From: Phyllobacterium myrsinacearum
GTDB taxonomy: Bacteria > Pseudomonadota > Alphaproteobacteria > Rhizobiales > Rhizobiaceae
Direction of reading: 5' to 3'
NCBI RefSeq assembly: GCF_002980555.1
Contig: NZ_PVBT01000002.1
Location: 372,001-436,000 of the forward strand
DNA length: 64,000 bases
How positions within the stretch are numbered: position 1 is the first letter of the stretch; each line of letters starts with the position of its first letter. A program made the translations under genes and the position numbers. The notes below the pieces were generated by a model. The model was given only the letters and a program-made list of their open reading frames with translations. It had not been told where the DNA came from and did no database searches. This document shows, piece by piece, positions 7,943 to 17,491 of this stretch.

Positions 7943-9148
7943 CTACTTGGCCAGATCGCAGCCGCTTTCGGCTGGCTTCATATAGGCTTCATCGCCCGGA
8001 ACGGTGGCCAGAACCTTGTAATAGTCCCATGGTTCCTTGCTTTCCGATGGCTTCTTGACTTCCATCAGATAGACATCGCTGATCAGGCGGCCATTGGCAC
8101 CGACCTTGGCGCCGCGCCCGAAGACGTCATCGACGGGCATTTCATGCATGGCAGCGGCAACTTTTTCGGTATCGTCGGTGCCAGCCTTCTGAATGGCTTT
8201 CAGATACTGCAGCACACCGGAATAGGTCGCGGCCTGGATCATGTTGGGCATGCGGCCGGTGCGCTTGAAGAATTTGCGGCCGAATTCGCGGGACTGGTCG
8301 TCGCGATCCCAGTAGAAGCTTTCCGTCAGGGTCAGGCCCTGGGCGGCTTCAAGGCCGAGGCCGTGCACTTCCGCCAGGGTGAAGAGCAGGGCCGCCAGAC
8401 GCTGGCCGCCCGATACGATGCCAAATTCCGCCGCCTGCTTGATGGCATTGGCCGTGTCGAGGCCCGCATTGGCCAGACCGATCACCTTGGCGCCGGACGA
8501 CTGCGCCTGCAAGAGGAAGGAGGAATAGTCGGCTGTTGCCAGCGGATGCCGCACGGAGCCGACCACTTTACCGCCCTTCGACGTTACATATTTGGTTGTC
8601 TGTTCTTCCAGGGAGTAGCCGAAGGCATAGTCGGCGGTCAGGAAGAACCACGTGTCGCCGCCCTGCTTGACCAGCGCGCCGCCGGTGCCGACGGCGAGAG
8701 CGTGGGTGTCATAGGCCCAATGGAAGCCGTAGGGCGAGCATTGTTTGCCGGTCAGTTCGGCCGTGGCCGCGCCGGTGACGAGATCGATCTTCTTCTTTTC
8801 CTTGGAGATACCCTGCACGGCAAGCGCGACGGACGACGTGGTCAATTCCATGATCGCATCGACCTGCTCCGTATCATACCACTGGCGGGCGATATTGGAG
8901 GCAATGTCCGGCTTGTTCTGATGGTCGGCGGTGATGACCTCGATGGGTGCATCGAGAACCTTGCCGCCAAAATCTTCGGCGGCCATCTTCGCCGCTTCGA
9001 ACGACCACTTTCCGCCGAAATCCGCATAGACACCCGATTGATCGTTCAGGATGCCGATCTTGACCTTGCCGTCGGAAATGCCTGCGCTTGCGGCAGGCAT
9101 AACGGTTGCAGCCATGAGGGCAGCGGTTGCAATTGCCAGTAATTTCAT
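7943..9148 (-). CDS. Periplasmic LivK-type substrate-binding protein
   Basis: A 401-residue binding protein of the Leu/Ile/Val (peripla_BP_6) family. It has a Sec signal peptide (MKLLAIATAALMAATVMPAASA), then ISDGKVKIGILNDQSGVYADFGGK, the usual first strand and ligand-loop region. It is the first gene of the operon livK-livG-livF-livH-livM-GMC dehydrogenase. The RBS region reads GGGAGGAGAACAG before the ATG. The protein resembles the ABC-type amide/urea/aromatic-acid binding subgroup as much as true LivK, so the ligand is unassigned; the dehydrogenase at the operon end suggests an alcohol or a compound converted to one. Confidence 0.88.
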   Translation of the reverse strand: MKLLAIATAALMAATVMPAASAGISDGKVKIGILNDQSGVYADFGGKWSFEAAKMAAEDFGGKVLDAPIEVITADHQNKPDIASNIARQWYDTEQVDAIMELTTSSVALAVQGISKEKKKIDLVTGAATAELTGKQCSPYGFHWAYDTHALAVGTGGALVKQGGDTWFFLTADYAFGYSLEEQTTKYVTSKGGKVVGSVRHPLATADYSSFLLQAQSSGAKVIGLANAGLDTANAIKQAAEFGIVSGGQRLAALLFTLAEVHGLGLEAAQGLTLTESFYWDRDDQSREFGRKFFKRTGRMPNMIQAATYSGVLQYLKAIQKAGTDDTEKVAAAMHEMPVDDVFGRGAKVGANGRLISDVYLMEVKKPSESKEPWDYYKVLATVPGDEAYMKPAESGCDLAK

Positions 9149-9381
9149 TCTGTTCTCCTCCCAAGGAAATGCCGCTCACAGGATCATCGCATGATGGACC
9201 GTCGCGGACTTGATCGTCTCGGCTGAAAATGACCCAAAGCCATGACGCAGAGATGTCTGCGCCCAATCGGTTCGGTTTCCTCCTCAATCCGGTCAGCCAT
9301 TCCTCTCTGCCGGATAATTCTTGCCCCTATGATTGTCCCGTTTCTTGTTGCAGGCAACCACTCGTTGAAAAAACTGTAGCA

Positions 9382-9437
9382 TTGACAAATAAGTACACAA
9401 ACACCTATTTTCGCACATAATAAGTACAAATATGTAC
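9382..9437 (+). promoter_or_regulatory. Promoter/operator region between the liv-type operon and its LysR gene
   Basis: The 291-base divergent intergenic region (9149-9439) holds a consensus TTGACA at 9382-9387 followed after 17-18 bases by CTATTT/TATTTT (9405-9411), a plausible promoter for the LysR gene. AATAAGTACA occurs twice, at 9388 and 9419, and GTAC-N6-GTAC (9424-9437) forms a small palindrome next to the LysR start. These repeats are candidates for the regulator's binding sites; this is inferred from position. Confidence 0.5.
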
Positions 9438-9439
9438 AT

Positions 9440-10363
9440 ATGGGGTGCGGCTTGCGGCAATATACATGGGACGATCTGCAATATTTCCTGGCGGTGGCAC
9501 GCACCGGTCAGCTGACCACGGCGGCGCGCCGTCTGCGCACCAATCATGTCACGGTCTCCCGGCGGATCGACCGGCTGGAAGAGGCGCTTTCGGCGCGTCT
9601 TTTCGAGCGCAATCCGCGCGGATACATCCTGACCGCACTCGGCGAGAAACTGATTGAATCGGCTGAAATCATGGAACGCGAAGCCGAGCGCTTTCAGAAT
9701 GAAGCTTCCGGCGGAACAGTCTCGCTCAGCGGTGTCGTGCGCCTCAGCATCCTGGAGGGGATAGCCAATTTCTTTCTGGCAAACCGCCTGCCTGTCATGG
9801 CGCAGTCCTATCCCAGCCTTTCCGTGGAAATGGTGACGATCCAGCAGATTGTCTCGCTGTCGCGCCGCGAGGCGGATTTGTCGATCACGCTGAATCCGAC
9901 GCGCACGGGCCCTTATCATCAGCAAAAACTGATGCCCTACCGCTTGTTCATCTACGGGGCGAAAGACTATCTCGCCCGGCATCCGGCGATCCGGCAGCGT
10001 TCCGATCTCTCCGGTCACCGGTTCATCGGCTATATCGAGGATATGATTTTCACGCCGGGGCTCGATTATATGCGCGAGATTCTTCCCGGTCTGCGGCCCG
10101 CCTATCAAAGCTCAAGCATTTTTGCCCAGTTGAGCGCTGCCCGCTCGGGTTTCGGGCTTTGCATCCTGCCCTACTTCATTGCCTACAATTATCCGGAACT
10201 GGTGCCGGTGCTGCCAAAGGAAATGCACCTCAATCGCGATTACTGGCTGATCTGCCATGAGGATATCGTCAACACGCCGCGCATCCGCGTGCTCAGCGAT
10301 TTCATCCGCTCGGAGGTTGGCAGCCAGACGGCGATTTTCGGCGGCTATCCCCTGCTCGACTGA
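9440..10363 (+). CDS. LysR-family regulator of the adjacent liv-type operon
   Basis: A 307-residue LysR-type transcriptional regulator. The N-terminal winged HTH spans residues about 10-65 (LQYFLAVARTGQLTTAARRL, then VSRRIDRLEEALSARLFERN), followed by the linker helix and a periplasmic-binding-like effector domain. No clear Shine-Dalgarno precedes the ATG at 9440, while a TTG at 9452 has GGGGTG upstream and would give MRQYTWDDLQYF, so the exact start is uncertain. It is divergent from the liv/GMC operon, which it probably controls. Its last 19 bases overlap the convergent oxidoreductase gene. Confidence 0.87.
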   Translation: MGCGLRQYTWDDLQYFLAVARTGQLTTAARRLRTNHVTVSRRIDRLEEALSARLFERNPRGYILTALGEKLIESAEIMEREAERFQNEASGGTVSLSGVVRLSILEGIANFFLANRLPVMAQSYPSLSVEMVTIQQIVSLSRREADLSITLNPTRTGPYHQQKLMPYRLFIYGAKDYLARHPAIRQRSDLSGHRFIGYIEDMIFTPGLDYMREILPGLRPAYQSSSIFAQLSAARSGFGLCILPYFIAYNYPELVPVLPKEMHLNRDYWLICHEDIVNTPRIRVLSDFIRSEVGSQTAIFGGYPLLD

Positions 10364-11469
10364 AAGCGGGCGGCCGACAGGCGCGGGGCGATGTTTGCCA
10401 AAGCATCCGGCAGAGATTGCTGGCGGATGAGCATGGCGGCAAACTGCGATAGCGCTGGAGCGGTCTGAATACCGTATCCCCCCTGTCCGGCCAGCCAGAA
10501 GAAGCCGTCGAGTTCCGCATCAAATCCGGCAACGGGCGTGCGGTCCGGCGCAAAAGTCCGCAGACCCGCCCAGCTGCGTTCGACGCGGTTGACTGGCGTA
10601 GTCACGGCCTGTTCATAGCGGTAGAGACCTTCGGCGAGGATCATGTCATCCACATAGGCGTCGTGCGGTTCCACCGGGATTTCGTCGCATGGGGAAACAA
10701 ACAGGCGCCCGCCGTCCGGCTTGAGATACCATGTCTCATTGGCATCATCGAGCACCGGCCAGCTGCGGATGTCGTATCCCTCCGGCGCAGGCAGAACGGC
10801 GACCGAGCGGCGCATGGGCGTGAACCCAAGCGGCCTGCCGCCGAAAAGGCCGGTGATGACATCGGCCCAGGCGCCGGAAGCGTTGACGACTGTGGGGGCA
10901 CGGAATGTCTGGCCGGGTGTCTCGACGAGCCAAAAGCCGTTCACCCGTGTCGCGCCGGTAACCTCGCACGACGTGCGAAGGTCCGCACCAAGGCCTGTCG
11001 CCTTGCGCAGCCAGCCCTGATGCAGGGCATTGACGTCGATGTCCTGTGCCTCGGCCTGATAGCAGGCGGCCTTCATATGATCGCGGTTGAGGATCGGTAT
11101 CATCTTCACAGCCTGATCGGCGCTGATCTCTTCGACATTGACGCCATTCCGGATCAGGTCTTCGCAGTGTGCGACGCCAGTCTCGTCGGCAATGGTGAGG
11201 GCGCCACGGGGTGTCAGCAGCGGTTCGGGAAACAGCTTTACATCGCGCTGCATGAACATGGGCGCGCTGAAATGATTGAGCGCGCGAATGACATCATTGC
11301 CGTAGTTGGGGAGGAATATGGCAACCGAGCGGCCCGTCGAATGGTAGGCCGGCTGGCTCTCCCGTTCGAGTATGATCACCTTGTGCGTATCGGCAAGTTC
11401 AGCGGCAAGTCCGACACCGGCAATGCCGGCGCCGATGATGAGAATGTCGGTATCGGTGATGTCGGTCAT
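10345..11469 (-). CDS. DadA/SoxA-like FAD-dependent amine or amino-acid oxidoreductase
   Basis: A 374-residue flavoprotein of the DAO family (D-amino acid dehydrogenase, sarcosine oxidase and relatives). The FAD-binding Rossmann motif DILIIGAGIAGVGLAAEL lies at residues about 8-25, followed by HSTGRSVAIF, the covalent/active-site loop position of this family. The C-terminal part holds SWAGLRTFAPDRTPVAGF and a second glycine motif (GGYGIQTAPALS). It is the last gene of the Pot-type ABC operon, overlapping the amidase gene by four bases. It likely oxidises the amine or amino acid released by that amidase; the exact substrate is unknown. Confidence 0.8.
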   Translation of the reverse strand: MTDITDTDILIIGAGIAGVGLAAELADTHKVIILERESQPAYHSTGRSVAIFLPNYGNDVIRALNHFSAPMFMQRDVKLFPEPLLTPRGALTIADETGVAHCEDLIRNGVNVEEISADQAVKMIPILNRDHMKAACYQAEAQDIDVNALHQGWLRKATGLGADLRTSCEVTGATRVNGFWLVETPGQTFRAPTVVNASGAWADVITGLFGGRPLGFTPMRRSVAVLPAPEGYDIRSWPVLDDANETWYLKPDGGRLFVSPCDEIPVEPHDAYVDDMILAEGLYRYEQAVTTPVNRVERSWAGLRTFAPDRTPVAGFDAELDGFFWLAGQGGYGIQTAPALSQFAAMLIRQQSLPDALANIAPRLSAARFQSSRG

Positions 11470-12245
11470 ATCCGCGTGAGGTCTTTCAGATAGGGATTGC
11501 CGTCAATGGACGCTGCAAAGGCGTGCCGGTCGATGTCGGCAAAAAACAGCTGTTCATTGGCGTCCGTGCAGGCAGCGATCAGGCTGCCATCCGGCGCGGC
11601 TATACGGGAGAGGCCCGCAAAGGTAAAGCGCTCATCGCTGCCCGCGTGATTGACGTAAGCAACGAATATCTGGTTTTCGAAAGCCCGCACCTGAATCATG
11701 TGCGCGGCGATGAAGTCTCCGGATGGGCCTGCGGGAAGCGCCGTCGGCACAAGGATCATCTGCGCCCCGGCCTGCGCCAGGCGGCGGACGTTCTCAGGGA
11801 ACTCAACATCGTAGCAGATCAGCATGCCCAGCTTCAGCCCGGCAAGCTGGACGATACAGCTGGCCGGTTTTGCCGGCGTGAACAACGCCCGTTCATAGTC
11901 GCCATAGAGATGTGATTTTCTGTAAATGGCAGGCCGGGTATCACCGCAGACGAGGGCCGCACTGTTGTAGACATGATCGCCGTCGCGTTCGGCAAAACCC
12001 GCGACGATGGCTATGGCATTGGCCTTGGATATGGACCGCAGCTGGTCGATCTGGCTGCCATTGGCCGGCTCCGCCAGGGCTGTGATCGCCTCACCGGCGC
12101 CGTAACCGGTCAGGGCGAGTTCAGGCGCGACCAGTAGGTCGGCACCGGCTTTGGCGGCAGCTTTTGCGGCGTGCCCGATGCGTGCCAGATTGGCACCCGC
12201 ATCGCCGCAAACGGGCTGCATTTGAAACGCTGCCATCCGCATCAT
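11466..12245 (-). CDS. Nitrilase-superfamily carbon-nitrogen hydrolase (amidase)
   Basis: A 259-residue CN-hydrolase. The Glu-Lys-Cys triad is visible: Glu42 (VAPELALTGY), Lys110 (YRKSHLYGDYE) and Cys144 (LICYDVEFPENVR). Enzymes of this group hydrolyse amides, carbamoyl amines (for example N-carbamoylputrescine) or nitriles. It overlaps the upstream permease gene by four bases (ATGA) and the downstream oxidoreductase by four. Next to a polyamine-type transporter, an amide or carbamoyl derivative of an amine is a reasonable guess for the substrate, but this is not proven by the motifs. Confidence 0.85.
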   Translation of the reverse strand: MMRMAAFQMQPVCGDAGANLARIGHAAKAAAKAGADLLVAPELALTGYGAGEAITALAEPANGSQIDQLRSISKANAIAIVAGFAERDGDHVYNSAALVCGDTRPAIYRKSHLYGDYERALFTPAKPASCIVQLAGLKLGMLICYDVEFPENVRRLAQAGAQMILVPTALPAGPSGDFIAAHMIQVRAFENQIFVAYVNHAGSDERFTFAGLSRIAAPDGSLIAACTDANEQLFFADIDRHAFAASIDGNPYLKDLTRI

Positions 12246-13042
12246 TTGTCATCCGTGGCCATGGCGCCGAGCAGTTTTGGCAGATCGCCGAATTTTGCAA
12301 CCAGCGAGAAGATTATGGCGGCGGTGGCGACGAAGAGAATGGTCACCGACGCCATGGTCGGCGTATAGCCATAGCGCAGCGCATTGAAAATCTTGATGGG
12401 GAGCGTTTCCAGCGTAAAGCCGACGGTCATGTAGGCAACGATATATTCGTTGAGTGACAGCACGAAAGCGAAGGCGTAGCCGGAAACCAGATAGGGCAGG
12501 ATCAGCGGCAGGATGACCGTGCGGAAAATGGTGCGGTCACTCGCGCCCATGGTGGCCGCCGCTTCGACGAAGGAGCGGTCGATGGATGAAAACCCGAGCG
12601 ACAGCGTCACCAGCGGCAGGGTGACGAAGAAGATGGCATGGCCGATCACCGCGGTCCACGGCTGGCCATAGAAACCGGTGGTGGCCCAGAATGTCAGCAA
12701 GCCGAGCGCGGTTATGACCGGCGGCAGCGTGAAGGGCGCAATGCCGAGAACCTGAAAGATGTTGGCCCAGGGAGCAATGCGCCGCCACAGGAACCATGCT
12801 AGCGGCAGCGCAATCAGCACTGCCAATGCCGCTGACGTGGTGGCGAGGATGACCGAGGCAATAAGGGCACTGCGCCATTCCGGGTTGAGGAAGATTTCAC
12901 CATACCAGCCCAGCGAAAAACCTTGCGGCGGAAAGGCAAGGGTCTGCTTGGCGTTGACCGACACGCCGGCAACGACGATGAGCGGAAGCGCCAGGAACAG
13001 GCCGATGGCAAAGAAGTAGAAGCGTCTGAGGGCGGTGATCAT
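12242..13042 (-). CDS. Spermidine/putrescine-type ABC permease (PotC-like)
   Basis: A 266-residue inner-membrane permease with six hydrophobic segments. The cytoplasmic EAA loop is seen at FVEAAATMGASDRTIFRTVILPLI (about residues 155-180), the contact site for the ATPase. Similar to the PotC/YdcV family. It overlaps the PotB-like gene by four bases on one side and the amidase on the other. Confidence 0.87.
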   Translation of the reverse strand: MITALRRFYFFAIGLFLALPLIVVAGVSVNAKQTLAFPPQGFSLGWYGEIFLNPEWRSALIASVILATTSAALAVLIALPLAWFLWRRIAPWANIFQVLGIAPFTLPPVITALGLLTFWATTGFYGQPWTAVIGHAIFFVTLPLVTLSLGFSSIDRSFVEAAATMGASDRTIFRTVILPLILPYLVSGYAFAFVLSLNEYIVAYMTVGFTLETLPIKIFNALRYGYTPTMASVTILFVATAAIIFSLVAKFGDLPKLLGAMATDDK

Positions 13043-13889
13043 GCCTTTTCTCCCTTGCGCCCGATCAGCAATGTCAGGGCCACCAGACCCAGTGTCACAA
13101 GCACCAGGAACACGGCCATCGCCGCCGCAAACGGCATGTTGGACTGGTAGATCGCCTGATCGGTGATGAGAACGGAGAGCGTCCAGTGCTGCGGCCTGCC
13201 GAGAATCTGCGGCAGGAGGTAGGAGCCCAGCGCGAAGATGAACACCATGATCAGCGTCGCCATGATCGTGTTGCGCAGGGCTGGCACAAGCACGTTGAAG
13301 AAGGCGCGCACCGGCGACGAACCCAATGTCCGCGCCGCCTCCATCAGGGTGGGATCAAGCCGGACAAGGGCGGGGTAAAGGACAAGCACTGTATAGGGAA
13401 GCGCCTGATAGACCATGCCCGTCAGCACAGCGCCGAAGCTCGGCGACAGAGCGACGGCCTGTTTCATCAGGCCGAGCTGGACGAGGATGTTGGTGATCCC
13501 GGCCGTGCGCGAAAACAGGGTGGACCAGGCAAAGCCGATGATGACTTCCGACAGCGACAATACGGAGAGCAGGGCCACGAGCCAGATCACCTGCAACCGG
13601 CGCGGCAGCTTGGACAGGAGATAGGTGAAGGGCAGCGCAAGGACGACGCAGCAGACGGCAACGGTGACCGCCAGCATCAGCGAGAAGCCGAGAACGCCGC
13701 CGAAGAAGGCGCTGAGAAAGCGCTCGTAATTGGAGAAGACGAAGGCAGGCGTATAGAAGCCGCCCTGCTGGCGCTGGAAAAAGCTTACGGCAATCATGGT
13801 GCCGAACGGCACCACGAAAAACACGAGCAGCATGCCCGCGGGGAAAAACAATGGCCCGTAATCGGCGATGGATTGGGGAGCTTCGCGCT

Positions 13890-13893
<4 letters not shown>
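13039..13893 (-). CDS. Spermidine/putrescine-type ABC permease (PotB-like)
   Basis: A 284-residue permease with six hydrophobic segments and an EAA loop LMEAARTLGSSPVRAFFNVLVP at about residues 185-206. It matches the PotB/YdcU family in length and plan. Start and stop overlap the neighbouring ATPase and PotC-like genes by four bases each, so the three products are made in step and assemble as one importer. Confidence 0.87.
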
Positions 13894-14927
<1,034 letters not shown>

Positions 14928-14954
14928 CGAGCCCTCGTTTCGTTTATCGTCGTT

Positions 14955-14988
14955 AAAAAGAAACCCGGTTCGCAATAGGCCGGGTTTC
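14955..14988 (-). terminator. Rho-independent terminator/attenuator inside the Pot-type operon
   Basis: On the minus strand GAAACCCGG pairs with CCGGGTTTC (9-bp stem, 11-base loop) and is followed directly by TTTTT (A-run at 14955-14959 on the plus strand). It lies in the 90-base gap between the binding-protein gene and the ATPase gene, so it would let most transcripts stop after the binding protein and keep that protein in excess over the membrane complex. Confidence 0.75.
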
Positions 14989-15017
14989 ACATTCATACAA
15001 TCCGGCAGCAGACCCTA

Positions 15018-16106
15018 TCAGCCAACGATCAATTCGGTCCACTTCTGGTTGAGGAAGTCGGCTTTGCTCGTCAAAAGATCATAGCGCGGCAGGATCGGTT
15101 CGATATCCGATGACACGGCGGCGAATTCCTTTTCATTCAGATCGAGCAGCTCGCGCTTGACCGTCGGCGCCGTCCCCACTTTGCGGGACAAGGTCGCCTG
15201 GATGGCTGGCTGGCACATGTAATTGATGAAGATATGCGCTTCCTCTGCCTTTTTCGACGCCCGCGACAAAGCCCAGCAGCCGGAATCCTGGATGCCGCCT
15301 TCCTTCGGGAAGGTGGACCGGACCGGATGGCCTTCGGATGCTGCCAGGCCGGTAACATCGTGATAATACTGGCCCATCGGGATTTCGCCGGATTTCAGCG
15401 CCTGCTCGAACTGGGCTTCGTCGCGGTACCACAGCCGGACATTCGGCTTCACCTCGGCGAGCTTGTCGAAGACTTTCAGGATACCTTCCTCCGTGTCGAG
15501 GGCGTTGGTGCCACCGAAGAAGGTCTTTGCCGTCACTTCCAGCAGGAATGAGTTGGAAACGAGGGCGAGCAGGCCGAGTTTGTCGGTGTTTGCCGGATCC
15601 CAGAACGCCTGCCAGGACGTCGGTGCTTCCTTGTAGACATCGGTGTTGGTCACGAGCGTGATGTACCACGCCACCGCGCCGATACCGGCGATGCGCCCAT
15701 CGGGATATTTGTTGATGAAGCGGTCGAGCAGGTTCGTCGCATTCGGCAGTTTTGCCGTATCAAGCGGCGTCCAGAGTTCCGTCGACTGGCCCTTGATCAT
15801 GGCGACCTGCGACATCATCGAGATATCGGCGGGAGCGGCACCGGCCTTGGCGGCCTGTTCAAGCTGGACCAGCCAGGCTTCGCCCGTCGGTTCTGCCACG
15901 GATTCCACTGCAATGCCGGTTGCCTTGGTGAACTCGGGGAAAATGTTCTTGTCGAACGAATTCTTGAAATAGCCGCCATAGACGCCGATTTTCAGGGACT
16001 TGTCCTGCGCGCGCAGCACGGTCGGCATGGCAAGCATTGCGGTGCCCAAAGCTCCGGCCGCCAGCACGGTGCGCCGGTTGACGGCTGTTTTGATCATTGT
16101 ATCCAT
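15018..16106 (-). CDS. Periplasmic polyamine-type substrate-binding protein (PotD-like, Tat signal)
   Basis: A 362-residue binding protein of the PotD/SBP_bac_8 family. The N-terminus carries a twin-arginine signal (NRRTVLAAGALGTAMLAMPT, residues about 10-29) with cleavage expected after VLRAQ. The mature part starts KSLKIGVYGGYFKNSFDKNI. It is the first gene of an operon of six (binding protein, ATPase, two permeases, amidase, FAD oxidoreductase). An RBS-like GGAGATCGG lies a few bases before the ATG. The SBP family also takes opines, thiamine and amino-acid derivatives, so polyamine specificity is not certain. Confidence 0.87.
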   Translation of the reverse strand: MDTMIKTAVNRRTVLAAGALGTAMLAMPTVLRAQDKSLKIGVYGGYFKNSFDKNIFPEFTKATGIAVESVAEPTGEAWLVQLEQAAKAGAAPADISMMSQVAMIKGQSTELWTPLDTAKLPNATNLLDRFINKYPDGRIAGIGAVAWYITLVTNTDVYKEAPTSWQAFWDPANTDKLGLLALVSNSFLLEVTAKTFFGGTNALDTEEGILKVFDKLAEVKPNVRLWYRDEAQFEQALKSGEIPMGQYYHDVTGLAASEGHPVRSTFPKEGGIQDSGCWALSRASKKAEEAHIFINYMCQPAIQATLSRKVGTAPTVKRELLDLNEKEFAAVSSDIEPILPRYDLLTSKADFLNQKWTELIVG

Positions 16107-16175
16107 AGTCCGATCTCCTTCTTGTTGGCCAGTTTCTGGCTGATTCCCACTCTTTTTACCAATGCCGCACGCGCC

Positions 16176-16823
16176 CTACCGCTGTGCGGTACGCAATTCC
16201 AGTTTCTTAGTGTACCGCGTCAGCGGGTAGCACAGAACAAAATAGATCAGTGCCACCAGCCCATAGACGGTGAAAGGTTCAAATGTCGCATTGTTGATGG
16301 CGTTCGAGGTTCTGACCAGTTCCTCAAACCCGATGATCGAGGTCAGCGCGGTGCTCTTGATCAGCTGCACGAGAAAACCGACCGTCGGTGCCCGGGTTAT
16401 GGCAAAGGCCTGCGGCAGGATGATCAGCCGCAACTGCGCGATATAATGCAGGCCAAGGCTGCTGCCGGCGTCCCATTGTCCGTTGGGCAGCGATTGCACG
16501 CCGCCCCGCCAGATTTCGGCGAGAAAGGCGCTCGCGCAAAGTGTCAGCCCCAGCACCGCGGCCGTCCAGGCTTCGATGCGGAAGCCGAGCAGCGGCAGGC
16601 CGAAGAACAGCAGAAACAGCTGCATCAGCAGCGGGGTTCCCTGAAACAGGCCGATATAATATTGCGCGCTGCGCCGCAGCCAGCTGCGTTTCGAGATGCG
16701 TGCCAGAAGGATAGCCACACCAACGATGGCACCACCGGCAAACGCGACGATGGAAAGCAATACGGTCCAGCGGGCTGCCAGCAGCAGATTGCGCGCTATG
16801 TCCCAGAAGGTGAATTCGATCAT
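16176..16823 (-). CDS. Polar amino acid-type ABC permease (HisM/GltK-like)
   Basis: A 215-residue permease of the HAAA family. The signature GAIVGVAILLARIS and FQGTPLLMQLFLLFFGLPLLG lies at residues about 30-75, and the EAA loop region is LRLIILPQAFAITRAPTVGF. It overlaps the next permease gene by four bases. With its partner it should form a heterodimeric channel for the binding protein encoded upstream, but no ATPase gene is adjacent. Confidence 0.88.
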   Translation of the reverse strand: MIEFTFWDIARNLLLAARWTVLLSIVAFAGGAIVGVAILLARISKRSWLRRSAQYYIGLFQGTPLLMQLFLLFFGLPLLGFRIEAWTAAVLGLTLCASAFLAEIWRGGVQSLPNGQWDAGSSLGLHYIAQLRLIILPQAFAITRAPTVGFLVQLIKSTALTSIIGFEELVRTSNAINNATFEPFTVYGLVALIYFVLCYPLTRYTKKLELRTAQR

Positions 16824-17488
16824 GCCATGCCTCCGGCAATCGACCGGCGCCCTGCCGCATAGAGCAGCCGGCGCAGGGCGATACTGAGCCCGAGATAGAC
16901 CAAGGTCACGATGAAATAAGTTTCGAAAGCGCGGAAGGTGCGCGCCTGAAGCATGTCTGCCTCGTAGGTCAGTTCGCGCACGGCGATCTGCGAAACCACG
17001 GCGGATTCCAGCATCATGATAACGATCTGGCTGGTCAGGGCAGGGAAGATGACTTTCAACGCCTGAGGCAGCACGATCTTGATGAAGATGATCCTCGGGC
17101 GAAGGCCAAGCGCCTTTGCCGCTTCGGTCTGTCCTTTGTGAACGGCATCCAGTCCCGCGCCCACGATTTCCGTGCTGTAGGCGGCCATGTTCAGGGTCAT
17201 GGCGAGGATCGCTGCCGCGACGGGGTCAAGGCGGATGCCGAGGCGCGGCAACCCGAAAAAGATGAAGAACAGCTGCACCAGAAACGGCGTATTGCGGATC
17301 AGCTCGACGTATCCGGCAACCAGCTTGCGCAGGATCGCATGGCGGCTGCGGCGCCCGATGGCGCCGAAGATGCTGAGCAATGTGCCGGCGACTGAGGTCA
17401 CGACGATCAGAAAGACCGTCATGGCCGCACCGCTGGCAATCATGCCGAGCGCATCGTTCAACCAGCCGAAATCGAGCGCATAGCCCAC
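16820..17488 (-). CDS. Polar amino acid-type ABC permease (HisQ/GltJ-like)
   Basis: A 222-residue permease of the same family. It shows the paired motif VELIRNTPFLVQLFFIFFGL (residues about 61-80) and an EAA loop at EAAKALGLRPRIIFIKIVLP. It begins three bases after the binding-protein gene and overlaps the second permease gene by four bases. The order agmatinase, binding protein, permease, permease suggests a dedicated importer for a guanidino or amino compound. Confidence 0.88.
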   Translation of the reverse strand: MGYALDFGWLNDALGMIASGAAMTVFLIVVTSVAGTLLSIFGAIGRRSRHAILRKLVAGYVELIRNTPFLVQLFFIFFGLPRLGIRLDPVAAAILAMTLNMAAYSTEIVGAGLDAVHKGQTEAAKALGLRPRIIFIKIVLPQALKVIFPALTSQIVIMMLESAVVSQIAVRELTYEADMLQARTFRAFETYFIVTLVYLGLSIALRRLLYAAGRRSIAGGMA

Positions 17489-17491
17489 AGG

